Positions 1 through 7,835 of a stretch of 17,791 bases of DNA are shown here, in pieces. The notes beneath the pieces were generated by a model. That model ran no database searches and was not told the origin of the DNA. It worked only from the letters and a program-made list of their open reading frames with translations. Source of the DNA: an uncultured Collinsella sp. (GTDB lineage Bacteria > Actinomycetota > Coriobacteriia > Coriobacteriales > Coriobacteriaceae); the NCBI GenBank assembly GCA_902494625.1, contig CABUUB010000037.1, forward strand, positions 1 through 17,791, read 5' to 3'. A program made the translations under genes and the position numbers. Numbering within the stretch: position 1 is the stretch's first letter; each line of letters opens with the position of its first letter.

Positions 1-53
1 CCGCCGTCGCCGCCGCAAACGTTAATGCGGCTGATATCGGTGAACTGTGACAA
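1..53 (-). CDS. obgE: GTPase Obg, first 17 codons only (partial)
   Basis: Only the 5' end lies in the window. The minus-strand reading begins MSQFTDISRINVCGGDG, which matches the glycine-rich start of the Obg fold (usually close to MFxDxxxIxVxGGDGG). The start is TTG at 53, chosen because a perfect AGGAGG (positions 62-67) lies 8 bases upstream and no ATG fits. Obg is a ribosome-associated GTPase involved in 50S assembly and stress control. The position just after rplU and rpmA is the classic synteny for this gene and supports the call despite the short fragment. The Shine-Dalgarno follows the T-run of the rpmA terminator almost directly, so obgE probably depends on read-through or a weak local promoter. 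Confidence 0.85.
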   Translation of the reverse strand, partial: MSQFTDISRINVCGGDG

Positions 54-69
54 CAGAATCGCCTCCTAC

Positions 70-113
70 AAAAAAGAGGGAGACCCTTGAATCCTAAAAC
101 TCAAGTGCCTCCC
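70..113 (-). terminator. Intrinsic terminator after rpmA
   Basis: On the minus strand GGGAG (109-113) pairs with CTCCC (78-82). After a small internal loop, CTTGA pairs with TCAAG, closing a loop of about 10 bases. The stem is followed by TCTTTTTTG, a good U-tract. It lies 25 bases beyond the rpmA stop and just before the obgE ribosome binding site, so it ends or reduces the rplU-rpmA transcript ahead of obgE. Confidence 0.8.
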
Positions 114-138
114 ACATATGTGCTCTATGAAGGGTGAA

Positions 139-396
139 TTACGCGTTCGCGAGCGGGCGTACGCTGACCCTGTGCTTGATACCCTTGTGGAACTCAACGG
201 TACCGTCGACCAGCGCGAACAGCGTGTCGTCCTTGCCACGGCCAACGTTCTCACCCGGGTGGATGTGCGTGCCGTGCTGACGGACGAGAATCGTGCCCGT
301 GGTTACCGTCTGGCCGGCATAGCGCTTCGTGCCAAGGCGCTGACCGCGGGAGTCACGGCCATTACGGGAGGAACCGAGTCCTTTTTTGTGTGCCAT
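139..396 (-). CDS. rpmA: 50S ribosomal protein L27
   Basis: L27 is a small basic protein of the 50S subunit whose N-terminal tail reaches toward the peptidyl transferase centre. The 85-residue product begins MAHKKGLGSSRNGRDSRGQR and contains TGTILVRQHGTHIHPGENV and KDDTLFALVDGTVEF, all typical of L27. Length is normal for the family. The protein starts directly at MAHKKG, so it lacks the cleavable N-terminal extension known from many Firmicutes (the Prp protease substrate). The ATG at 396 has an AGTAGG-type Shine-Dalgarno about 8 bases upstream. It follows rplU after 33 bases and shares its promoter. An intrinsic terminator lies just downstream. Confidence 0.97.
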   Translation of the reverse strand: MAHKKGLGSSRNGRDSRGQRLGTKRYAGQTVTTGTILVRQHGTHIHPGENVGRGKDDTLFALVDGTVEFHKGIKHRVSVRPLANA

Positions 397-429
397 TGTG
401 TATACCTACTCTTTCGTTACGAGTGTAAT

Positions 430-804
430 CTACTCGGCGACGGGAGCCTCGGCAACAGCCTCGGCCTCTGCCTTGACAGCCTTCTTGGCGCGGGACGTAG
501 CCTGGACCTTCACGATCTTCAGCTTGGTGAGCTGCTGACGGTGACCCTTCAGACGACGATAACGCTTACGCTTGTGGAACTTGAAGACCAGCTGCTTCTC
601 GCCCTTGAACTGCTCAACGATCTGAGCGGTAACCTTGGCCTTGGCCAGCTTGTCGGGATCAGTGACGATCTTCTTACCATCGTTGAGGAAGATAACCGGC
701 AGGGTGACCTTGTCGCCCTCATTGCCCTCGATCTTCTCGACGGTGATGACATCGTCGGTGGCGACCTTGTACTGCTTGCCGCCCGTGTTAACGATTGCGT
801 ACAT
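430..804 (-). CDS. rplU: 50S ribosomal protein L21
   Basis: L21 binds 23S rRNA in the 50S subunit. The product, starting MYAIVNTGGKQYKV, has the family start and the conserved basic stretch FKFHKRKRYRRLKGHRQQ. It is about 124 residues. The C-terminus carries a 20-residue Ala/Glu-rich tail (ending AVAEAPVAE) beyond the usual 103-residue core; such tails are common in actinobacterial L21. An in-frame ATG exists 7 codons upstream at 825, but the family begins at MYAIV, and AAGGG lies about 9 bases before the ATG at 804, so 804 is preferred. It is the first gene of the rplU-rpmA transcript, with its own promoter at 847-875. Confidence 0.97.
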   Translation of the reverse strand: MYAIVNTGGKQYKVATDDVITVEKIEGNEGDKVTLPVIFLNDGKKIVTDPDKLAKAKVTAQIVEQFKGEKQLVFKFHKRKRYRRLKGHRQQLTKLKIVKVQATSRAKKAVKAEAEAVAEAPVAE

Positions 805-846
805 GTTTACTTGCCCTTCATGCATCAGTTAGTGCAACAGCCGAAT

Positions 847-875
847 ATAGTAGCAGGCGAAAATACCCCCGTCAA
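847..875 (-). promoter_or_regulatory. Sigma-70-type promoter of rplU-rpmA
   Basis: On the minus strand TTGACG (70-75 of the 800s block, positions 870-875) is separated by exactly 17 bases from TACTAT (847-852). The predicted start is near 840, about 36 bases before the rplU ATG. The -35 box overlaps the last codons and stop of the upstream DUF2344 gene, so the ribosomal genes can be transcribed independently of the long operon upstream. Both hexamers match consensus well, but no transcript data are available. Confidence 0.75.
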
Positions 876-1684
876 CGAGTATGTGGAGCAAATCCACAAG
901 TTCGCACAGGTATGGGGCTGACGAGTCGGCCCTCGTCGTCCTCGCATGCTTGATTCTGACGCTCGACATCGTAGGAGCAGATGGTCACGAGGTCTTGCAT
1001 ACCGGTGGAAACAATAGGTGCATCCACGCCCGGGGTCAAGCCCTGCAACAAAACATCAGCAGCGGAAAGCAAAATTTCCGGACGCATGGAGCCCTCGTTG
1101 TCGGCATGGGTGTCGAGCATGAGCACCAAATGGTCCGGGCGCTCCCCCGCCGTGAGCTCATAGCCCACGAGCGTGTGATCCAAATCCAATCGCTTGCTCT
1201 TTTTTCCGCGCGCGTAGTCGATGCCATGGTCCGCGCGCAGCGTGTCGATCGCACGACGCACCTCCTCGGCGCTTACGGGCGCCTCGGGATCTAAGTGCAG
1301 GTCGATGCGATACGACAGGCGCGTGAGCTGCGCCGTCAACGCCGGCGTGCGCACGTCGATGTACGCCGCCTCGATAGGCGCCAGATCGGCCGGAGACGCC
1401 GCAGCCAGACGCCCAAACGCCTCGTCGAGCGCCACGAACTCGGTCATAAACAGGTCATACCACTCGCAGGTCGACGACGTACCCACCGGTAGCGCCGAAG
1501 AGAAGCCCACGCGCATGTGCGGAGAGAAGCCCTGCGTGACAGCATAGGGAAGTCCCGCACGGCGCACGATGCGCTCAATGGTATGGATCACTTCGAGATG
1601 GCCCAGGTACTTAAGGCGATCGCGCTTGCCATAGCGAACACGAAGCCTAAAGAGCGTGGGGTTGTCGGTCAGGCGCTCACTCAT
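872..1684 (-). CDS. TIGR03936 / DUF2344 family protein, radical SAM partner
   Basis: This 270-residue protein matches from memory the TIGR03936/DUF2344 family. The family N-terminal signature is present: LRVRYGKRDRLKYLGHLEV followed by PYAVTQGFSPHMRVGFSSAL. The biochemical function is not established to my knowledge. The family occurs next to, or fused with, the B12-binding radical SAM family TIGR03960, and here the two genes overlap by four bases (ATGA at 1681-1684), implying translational coupling and a shared complex or pathway. The C-terminal part after about residue 235 is acidic and then cysteine-bearing, and is probably poorly conserved. In many Actinobacteria an RNase E/G gene lies between this gene and rplU; here rplU follows within 70 bases. 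Confidence 0.88.
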   Translation of the reverse strand: MSERLTDNPTLFRLRVRYGKRDRLKYLGHLEVIHTIERIVRRAGLPYAVTQGFSPHMRVGFSSALPVGTSSTCEWYDLFMTEFVALDEAFGRLAAASPADLAPIEAAYIDVRTPALTAQLTRLSYRIDLHLDPEAPVSAEEVRRAIDTLRADHGIDYARGKKSKRLDLDHTLVGYELTAGERPDHLVLMLDTHADNEGSMRPEILLSAADVLLQGLTPGVDAPIVSTGMQDLVTICSYDVERQNQACEDDEGRLVSPIPVRTCGFAPHTR

Positions 1685-3558
1685 GCGCGATCACCCATCA
1701 ATACATTCTTGGCGTGGAGCGTGGGACAGATTCCGCAGCCGGTGCACGACGTACGGGTGCAGTCGGGAGTCGTGACACCCTCGAGCGAGCGACGATACTC
1801 GCGTTCGAGGAAGCCGCGCGTGCAGCCGGGGCTCACGTGCTCCCACGGCAGGCGCCAGTCCAACTCGTAGGGCAGGTGCACGAGCTCATTGAGGTCGATG
1901 CCGTTTTTGGCAGCAGCCTCCTTCCAGTTATCGAGCGAGAAATGCTCTACCCAGGCGTCAAAGCGAGAGCCCGCGCGCCAAGCATCGATGATAACGGGCG
2001 TCATGTCGCGACCGGCGCGGGACAGCGCGGCCTCGATGAGCGAGGTCTCGGCATCGTGGTAATGCACGCGAACGGCACGGTTGCGAACGCTCGTGACAAG
2101 CAGCTTCTGGCGACGTTTGACGTCGTCGTAGTCGAGCTGCGGGCACCACTGGAACGGCGTGGCAGCCTTGGGGATAAAGACCGAAACCGAGATGGACACC
2201 GAGATCGAGCCGCGACGAGCCTTGGGCACCACGGAACGACCGAGCTCCAGCACGTGATCGGCCAGATTGGCGATGGCCACGATATCCTCGTCGCGCTCGC
2301 CGGGAAGACCCATCATAAAGTAGAGCTTCATGCGGTTCCAGCCGGCCTCGAAGGCCGCCTTGGCCGCACGGTCCAGATCCTCCTCGGTCACGTTCTTGTT
2401 AATGATGTCGCGCATGCGCTGGCTGCCGGCCTCGGGCGCGAACGTCAGGCCGCCCTTCTTTTCGCCGGCGACCGACTCGGCCATATCCACGCCAAACGAA
2501 TCCAGGCGCTGCGACGGAATAGACACGCGAATACCCGTATCCTCCAGGCGACGGTTGAGCCTGCCGAGCACGTCGCGAATGCAGGAGTGGTCGGTCGTGG
2601 AGAGCGAGGTCAGCGACACCTCGTCATAGCCGGTCTTTTCCAGACCCTGAATCACCGACGAGACGATCTGGTCGGCCGAGCGCTCACGCACCGGGCGATA
2701 CGTCATGCCGGCCTGGCAAAAACGACAGCCGCGGGCGCAGCCGCGAAGAATCTCGATAGACAGGCGGTCGTGGACCAGCTGCGCATAGGGTACGCACGAC
2801 TGCGACAGCGGATTCGTGGCGCTAAAATCCTCGACGACGCGTTTGTAGACCACGGTCGGCGCATCCTTGCCTTCACGCGGCACGGTGTAGCCATGCGGCG
2901 AGCAGGGCTCGTCGTGAAGAACCTCATAGAGCGACGGCACGTAGTTGCCGGCAATGGATGCGAGCTGCTCAACAATCTGAGCGCGCGGGACTCCTTCGTC
3001 ACGCAGGCGGCGATGCAGCTGGCAGGTCTCGAGCAGCGATTCCTCGCCCTCGCCGATGAGGATGGCATCGAAGAAGGCCGCGTACGGCTCGGGGTTGTAC
3101 ACCGAGGGGCCGCCGGCGATGATGATGGGGTCGTCTTCGCCTCGGTCGGCCGCTAACAGCGGAATGCCAGCGAGGTCGAGAGCCTCGAGGAAATTCGTCA
3201 CCGCCATCTCGTGCGGCACATGCAGGCCGACGATATCAAACGAAGCGACGGGGGCAGCACCTTCGAGCGACAGCAGCGGAATACCCGCCTCGCGCATAGC
3301 GTCACCCATATCGGGCCACGGCACATAGCCACGCTCGCAGGAGATGCCCTCGGCCTGGTTAAGGATGTTGTAGAGGATGGCGATGCCCTGGTTGGGCAGA
3401 CCAACCTCGTACACATCCGGGTAGATCAGGCAGCAACGGTAGTCGGCATCGGCCTTGGAAAGCGTGCCCCACTCGTGATCGATATAGCGACTCGGCTTCT
3501 CGACCTTGGCGAGCAACGGCTCAATTAAATGAAAACAGTCTTGGTATGCAACGCGCAA
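1681..3558 (-). CDS. B12-binding-domain radical SAM protein, TIGR03960 family
   Basis: This 625-residue protein has an N-terminal Rossmann-like B12-binding-type region (about 35-220, with YPDVYEVGLPNQG and IIAGGPSVYNPEPYA) and a radical SAM core. The core has the CxxxCxxC cluster at Cys264, Cys268 and Cys271 (RGCARGCRFC). The C-terminal segment holds a second Cys group (Cys600, 605, 608, 611), a candidate extra iron-sulfur or zinc site. Family knowledge points to TIGR03960, whose substrate is, as far as I know, unassigned; a tRNA or ribosome modification is only a guess from the context. The start is TTG at 3558 with AGGGG 7 bases upstream. Its stop overlaps the DUF2344 start. It follows the DUF697 gene after 10 bases, so it is probably co-transcribed with the elongasome genes. 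Confidence 0.92.
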   Translation of the reverse strand: MRVAYQDCFHLIEPLLAKVEKPSRYIDHEWGTLSKADADYRCCLIYPDVYEVGLPNQGIAILYNILNQAEGISCERGYVPWPDMGDAMREAGIPLLSLEGAAPVASFDIVGLHVPHEMAVTNFLEALDLAGIPLLAADRGEDDPIIIAGGPSVYNPEPYAAFFDAILIGEGEESLLETCQLHRRLRDEGVPRAQIVEQLASIAGNYVPSLYEVLHDEPCSPHGYTVPREGKDAPTVVYKRVVEDFSATNPLSQSCVPYAQLVHDRLSIEILRGCARGCRFCQAGMTYRPVRERSADQIVSSVIQGLEKTGYDEVSLTSLSTTDHSCIRDVLGRLNRRLEDTGIRVSIPSQRLDSFGVDMAESVAGEKKGGLTFAPEAGSQRMRDIINKNVTEEDLDRAAKAAFEAGWNRMKLYFMMGLPGERDEDIVAIANLADHVLELGRSVVPKARRGSISVSISVSVFIPKAATPFQWCPQLDYDDVKRRQKLLVTSVRNRAVRVHYHDAETSLIEAALSRAGRDMTPVIIDAWRAGSRFDAWVEHFSLDNWKEAAAKNGIDLNELVHLPYELDWRLPWEHVSPGCTRGFLEREYRRSLEGVTTPDCTRTSCTGCGICPTLHAKNVLMGDRA

Positions 3559-3568
3559 CGGAAAACCC

Positions 3569-4498
3569 CTAAGCAGCGAGATCTGATGCGTCCTGATAGG
3601 ACGCCATAGGACGGGTAGCGCCCGCGACCGTGGTCACCAGATCGCGAACGCGGGAGAACGTGGCAGTGGCCACCTCGTTGGCACGGCTGTAGTCGACATC
3701 GCGCTCGTAGAGCGAAACGAGCGCACGGCCCATGCCGTAGGTGCCCGCGGCAGCAGTGAGCGCCTTGACGACAAACCCAATATGCGGCGTCTGCTTGACG
3801 AGTGCGCGGGTGACCGCGCGGATCACAAGACCGCCGGCAAGCACGCCCGCGACCTCGTAGCCGCGCTCAGGCTTAATGCCGCGTCCAAAGACGGCAGCGA
3901 GCTCAAAGAGCATGCCCACCTGCGCCAGCGCCATAACGGGATAATCGGCGCCCGGCAAAAACACCAGTGCACCGGTCGCCATATTGGTAAGCGCGCACGA
4001 GGTAATGATACGATTGGCCGCCGCGATGCGCATGAAGGCAAAGTTCGCCGCAAAAGCCGTTTCCTTGTCGGTGCGATCGAGAATCCAGCGGGCAAGCGTC
4101 TCGAGCAGATACGTCTTATCGGTTGCCGCTACCACGCCGAGCATGGGCGTGGACTCCTCGATAAACGGCACCTCCACAGCAGACTCGGCAAGCACGCACA
4201 CGGGCGCGCCGGCGATCACGAGCTCCTGCACGGCACTCTCCAAGCGGTCGGAACCACACGAGAGCACCAGCACCACATCGGTATCGGTCTTTGGAGCAAT
4301 TCGCTCCTCCCCCAGACGCTCGACGCGCACAATACCCGAGGTCGTCTGCGGCACAAAGGCGTCACGCACCGTCTCGGCAAGAAAGCGCGAGGCGGACGAA
4401 TCCAGATAGACCGAGACGCGCACCGGCGTATCGGAATCCTTCTTAACGGACGCGCCCATCTTAAAAGCGCGGGTCAGCTTATCTACGGGAATTTTCAT
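3569..4498 (-). CDS. DUF697-like membrane-associated protein of unknown function
   Basis: This 309-residue protein has two parts. Residues 25-125 look like an alpha/beta domain (RVSVYLDSSASRFLAE, VVLVLSCGS) without a visible P-loop. Residues 145-270 are hydrophobic and Gly/Ala-rich, with ANRIITSCALTNMATGALVF, PGADYPVMALAQVGMLFELA and a GAAGTYGMGRAL-like end. This second pattern resembles DUF697, a membrane-interacting domain often found with GTPases. I do not know its function. ATG at 4498 has GGAGGGG 6 bases upstream. It lies 18 bases after rodA and 10 before the radical SAM gene, so it is embedded in the growth operon. An accessory role in envelope growth is an inference from position only. 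The match to DUF697 is from memory of the motif pattern. Confidence 0.7.
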   Translation of the reverse strand: MKIPVDKLTRAFKMGASVKKDSDTPVRVSVYLDSSASRFLAETVRDAFVPQTTSGIVRVERLGEERIAPKTDTDVVLVLSCGSDRLESAVQELVIAGAPVCVLAESAVEVPFIEESTPMLGVVAATDKTYLLETLARWILDRTDKETAFAANFAFMRIAAANRIITSCALTNMATGALVFLPGADYPVMALAQVGMLFELAAVFGRGIKPERGYEVAGVLAGGLVIRAVTRALVKQTPHIGFVVKALTAAAGTYGMGRALVSLYERDVDYSRANEVATATFSRVRDLVTTVAGATRPMASYQDASDLAA

Positions 4499-4516
4499 AG
4501 CAAACCCCTCCAGCGG

Positions 4517-5743
4517 TTACGCGGCGCCCGAACGATGCCGCCATATGGATTGTACGATACCCACCGTCAGCAGCTGAATCATCATCGAAGACGAACCGAA
4601 GCTAATAAACGGTAGCGGAATACCGGTAATCGGCATCATGCCGATGCACATGCCGAGGTTTTCGAAGGTCTGGAACGCCCACATGCCGACGATACCTACG
4701 CATGATAAGCGTAGGAACAGAGACTCGCACTTAAAGGCAACGCGGATCGTCGAGAAGATGAGCAGTACGTACAAGCACAGCAGCAAAAAGGAGCCGCAAA
4801 AGCCAAAGGTCTCGGACAGAAAGGCGAAGACGAAGTCGGTGTGGAACTCAGGCAGAAAGCCGCCGGCCGACTGCGTCGCATGGCCCAAACCCTTACCAAA
4901 GAAGCCGCCCGAGCCAACGGCGATAAGCGACTGCTGCAGGTTGTATGCATCATCCGAATCGGCATTATCGGGGTCGATAAAGACCGTCAGACGGTTCATC
5001 TGATACTGCTTGATGAGCACATCGTGGCCGAGCAACGAATCAAAGACCGAATCGAGCGCCAGGACGAGGGCCACCAAGCCCACGAGCAGGGCCAGGGTCG
5101 ACAGCACCCATTCGCGGCGTGCACCACTCATACAGATGACGATGGCGCCCGAAACCAGCACGACCAGGCCCGAGCCCAGGTCGCCCATGGCAACGACGGC
5201 CAAAAACGGAATGGACAGCATGCCGCAGAGCTTGACGTAGTCGCGAACGGTATCGATGCGACCGTTATACTGCGAGCCAAGCGTAGCAATAAAGAAGATG
5301 GTGATGAGCTTGGCAAGCTCAACCGGCTGGAATGTCAAGCCGATACCGGGAATCTTGATCCAGCCCGTCATGCCCAGACCGCCCGTATAGGACAGACCCG
5401 GAATCTTGGGCGAGAAAATCACGATCAGGTCGATGACGAGCAACGCCGTCGAGAAATTGGAAATACCGCGAAGATCGGTACGCCAGACGAGCACCGCCAG
5501 CACCGCTCCGATGCCAATTCCCAGTAGATGGCGTGAGAACGAAGCATCGGCCTTAAACTGCGAAGCCGACCAGATAATGATGGCACCGTAGGCGACGAGC
5601 GCCATGGTAGCCACGAGCACACCGATATGCACCTTTTGGCGAAACGTGCCGCGCGAGGCCGAAAGTTGCTTGTTGACGCGGTCCAGGCTGCTGCGAGAGC
5701 CGGTCTTGGTTGAACGGAACAGATCCGCTTGAGAAAAATCCAT
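4517..5743 (-). CDS. rodA: Rod-complex SEDS peptidoglycan glycosyltransferase RodA
   Basis: RodA polymerises lipid II into glycan strands for lateral wall growth, working with PBP2. The 408-residue product has about ten hydrophobic segments starting near residue 38. SEDS motifs are present: GLTFQPVELAKL (about 135-146), YQMNRLTVFIDPDN (247-260), QSLIAVGSGGFFGKGLG (271-287), EFHTDFVFAFLSE (299-311) and GMMPITGIPLPFISFGSS. Asp303 corresponds to the catalytic aspartate of the family (Asp262 in E. coli). The usual PDLG is GDLG here (187-190). A hydrophilic cytoplasmic N-terminus of about 37 residues precedes the first helix. The PBP2 stop codon TAG is part of the AGGAGG that serves the ATG at 5743, so the two are tightly coupled. 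RodA rather than FtsW is assigned from the mre/mrdA context. Confidence 0.95.
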   Translation of the reverse strand: MDFSQADLFRSTKTGSRSSLDRVNKQLSASRGTFRQKVHIGVLVATMALVAYGAIIIWSASQFKADASFSRHLLGIGIGAVLAVLVWRTDLRGISNFSTALLVIDLIVIFSPKIPGLSYTGGLGMTGWIKIPGIGLTFQPVELAKLITIFFIATLGSQYNGRIDTVRDYVKLCGMLSIPFLAVVAMGDLGSGLVVLVSGAIVICMSGARREWVLSTLALLVGLVALVLALDSVFDSLLGHDVLIKQYQMNRLTVFIDPDNADSDDAYNLQQSLIAVGSGGFFGKGLGHATQSAGGFLPEFHTDFVFAFLSETFGFCGSFLLLCLYVLLIFSTIRVAFKCESLFLRLSCVGIVGMWAFQTFENLGMCIGMMPITGIPLPFISFGSSSMMIQLLTVGIVQSIWRHRSGAA

Positions 5744-5752
5744 CGCAACCTC

Positions 5753-7822
5753 CTATCGAACCGAAGAATCGCCCGAGGCCGAAGAGGTATCGGGCTCGTC
5801 ATAAATCACGCCGAGCACGTCGCGCACGACATGCATCGCGGTATCTGAACCGCCGCCACCCTGCTCCAGGACAGTAGCGATGACATACTTGGGATCATCG
5901 GCCGGTGCATAGGCGCAGAACCAAGCGTATTCGTCCTCGCCGCTTTTCTCGCCCGTGCCCGACTTGCCGTATACCTGCGGCGTCAGGGTGCCAAAGTGCG
6001 CCGCCAGGGACGTCGATGCCGTGTAAATCACGTCGTGCATACCGTTGCGAACAAGAGCCAAATCCGAATCGCTGTTGATCTTGGCCTCCAGGCGCTTCTT
6101 CTTGCCCTTGCCATTGTACTTATAGGCATCGCCGTCGCCATCGCGCGACACGGCAGATAAAAACACGTGAGGCACGTACTGTTTACCGCCGTTGGCAAGA
6201 CCCATATAGGCGCACGCCATCTGCAGGGGCGTCACCAGGATGTCGCCCTGGCCGATGGCAATGTTCGTCATATCACCGGCATTCCACTTGCGGTCCTCGG
6301 CAGATGCGTCGGTGAAGTACGACTCTTTCCACTCGGCATCGGGAATACGGCCCGCGCCCTCACTCGGCAGATCGATACCGCAGGTCTTGCCTAGGCCCCA
6401 GCGACGAAAGACCTCCTGCAGGCCCTCGGAATGTTTCTCGTCATAAAAGAACGCCTTGCCCATGTCGTAGAAGACGGGGTCGCACGAGTTGGCGATACCC
6501 GACTGCAGCGTCATGGTGCCGTGGCCGGAATGCAGCCAGCAGTACTTGCCCCACGACTTGCCCAGACCCGTCCAATAGCCCGTGCAGTTGGTCGTCTGCC
6601 CCGACGTGTAGGTTCCAAACTCAAGACCGGCCAGTGCCGAGAGCGGCTTGATGGTCGAAGCCGACATGTACTGTCCGCTAATGGCGCGGTTGAGCAACGG
6701 GTGCGAACCCTTGTCATCATTGAGCTCGGTCCACACGTCATTTGAGACGCCGCCGATAAAGACGGACGGATCGAACTTGGGCTCGCTCGCCATGCCCAGG
6801 ATCTCGCCATTGTTGGGATCGAGACACACCACAGCGCCGTTGCCGGCATTGCTGTAGCCAGTGGTCTTGGCAAGCTCGATAGCGCTCGCCAGTGCCGTCT
6901 CACAGGCCTGTTGGATCTTAAGGTCGAGCGTGAGCTTAATGTCGGAGCCGGCCTTCGCGGGCACGGCGCCGGCCTGACCGGTCACGTTGCCCGAGGCATC
7001 GACCTTGACGGTCTGCTCGCCACGAATGCCCTGCAGCAGGTTTTCGTAGTAGCTCTCAACGCCCGCCTGGCCCACGATATCGCCCGACTGGTACGTAATC
7101 TTGCCAGCAGAAGCATCATCATCGCCAGAGGTTTTCTTATTCTGGGCCTCAAGCTGCTCGGAGGTAATGGTGCCGGTATAGCCCAAGATATGGCATGCCG
7201 TCTCGCCATATGGATACTGGCGCTCGGTACGCTCGGCAATCTTGACGCCCGGGAACTCGCCGGCATGCTCCTGAATATAGGCAACCGTGGAGCGACGAAC
7301 GTCCGTCGCGATGGTGTGCAGGCTCTGAGCGCCCTCTGTATTGTCCTGAATATTGCGAAGGACCGCCACGTAAGGCATTCCAAGCACGTTGGCAAGATGG
7401 CGAACCAGAACCTCATCCTCGGCAAGGTCGCGGTAGGCCACGACAGCAAGTGAGGGACGGTTTTGGACAAGTGCCACGCCATTGCGGTCGAGGATGCGGC
7501 CGCGCACAGCGGGAGTGGTAACGGTGCGAGTCTGATTGCTATTAGCCTGCTTCTCGTAATAGTCCGACGAGACCATCTGCATGCCCCACAGCTTGACGGC
7601 GAGCGCCGCAAACATCGCGCCCACACCCGTGGTGAGGATGGAAAAGCGGCCCTTAAAGGCGGTCGCCGCGGTATTGCCCTCGCCCTCGGTGGCGCGCGGG
7701 GCCGTTCCATGCTGCGTATCGTAGGTAAAACGGGAATCGCCACGGCGCATGATGACCAGCGCGACCACGATGGCCACAACCAGCACGATACCGGCGATAA
7801 TAACCGTCAACTGGGAAGACAT
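5753..7822 (-). CDS. mrdA: Penicillin-binding protein 2 (class B transpeptidase of the Rod complex)
   Basis: PBP2 cross-links the glycan made by RodA. The 689-residue protein has a dimerisation/pedestal region (about 90-290, with TPAVRGRILDRNG and RQYPYGETACHILGYTG) and a C-terminal transpeptidase domain. The catalytic motifs are all visible: SxxK at Ser389-Lys392 (STIK), SxD at Ser446-Asp448 (SCD, as in PBP2 rather than SxN) and KSGT at Lys620-Thr623. There are two hydrophobic segments at the N-terminus, about 6-25 and 61-80, separated by a polar linker starting MRRGDSRF; most PBP2s have one. With N-out topology for the first helix, the catalytic domain would still lie outside. ATG at 7822 has GGGAGG upstream. 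Gaps are 13 bases to mreD and 9 to rodA. Confidence 0.95.
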   Translation of the reverse strand: MSSQLTVIIAGIVLVVAIVVALVIMRRGDSRFTYDTQHGTAPRATEGEGNTAATAFKGRFSILTTGVGAMFAALAVKLWGMQMVSSDYYEKQANSNQTRTVTTPAVRGRILDRNGVALVQNRPSLAVVAYRDLAEDEVLVRHLANVLGMPYVAVLRNIQDNTEGAQSLHTIATDVRRSTVAYIQEHAGEFPGVKIAERTERQYPYGETACHILGYTGTITSEQLEAQNKKTSGDDDASAGKITYQSGDIVGQAGVESYYENLLQGIRGEQTVKVDASGNVTGQAGAVPAKAGSDIKLTLDLKIQQACETALASAIELAKTTGYSNAGNGAVVCLDPNNGEILGMASEPKFDPSVFIGGVSNDVWTELNDDKGSHPLLNRAISGQYMSASTIKPLSALAGLEFGTYTSGQTTNCTGYWTGLGKSWGKYCWLHSGHGTMTLQSGIANSCDPVFYDMGKAFFYDEKHSEGLQEVFRRWGLGKTCGIDLPSEGAGRIPDAEWKESYFTDASAEDRKWNAGDMTNIAIGQGDILVTPLQMACAYMGLANGGKQYVPHVFLSAVSRDGDGDAYKYNGKGKKKRLEAKINSDSDLALVRNGMHDVIYTASTSLAAHFGTLTPQVYGKSGTGEKSGEDEYAWFCAYAPADDPKYVIATVLEQGGGGSDTAMHVVRDVLGVIYDEPDTSSASGDSSVR

Positions 7823-7835
7823 CTACGGGCCTCCC

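Noticed and set aside
139..396. L27 GLGSS instead of GGGSS as a functional oddity
   Set aside because: This position varies among actinobacterial L27 proteins, so it is normal variation.
805..825. Longer rplU start at ATG 825
   Set aside because: L21 begins at MYAIV in the family, and the ribosome binding site lies within these seven codons, so they are leader.
1714..3156. 480-codon open frame on the plus strand opposite the radical SAM gene
   Set aside because: It mirrors a clearly conserved minus-strand gene. Its product is rich in Arg, Gly, Ala and His with no family motif, as expected from a GC-rich antisense shadow.
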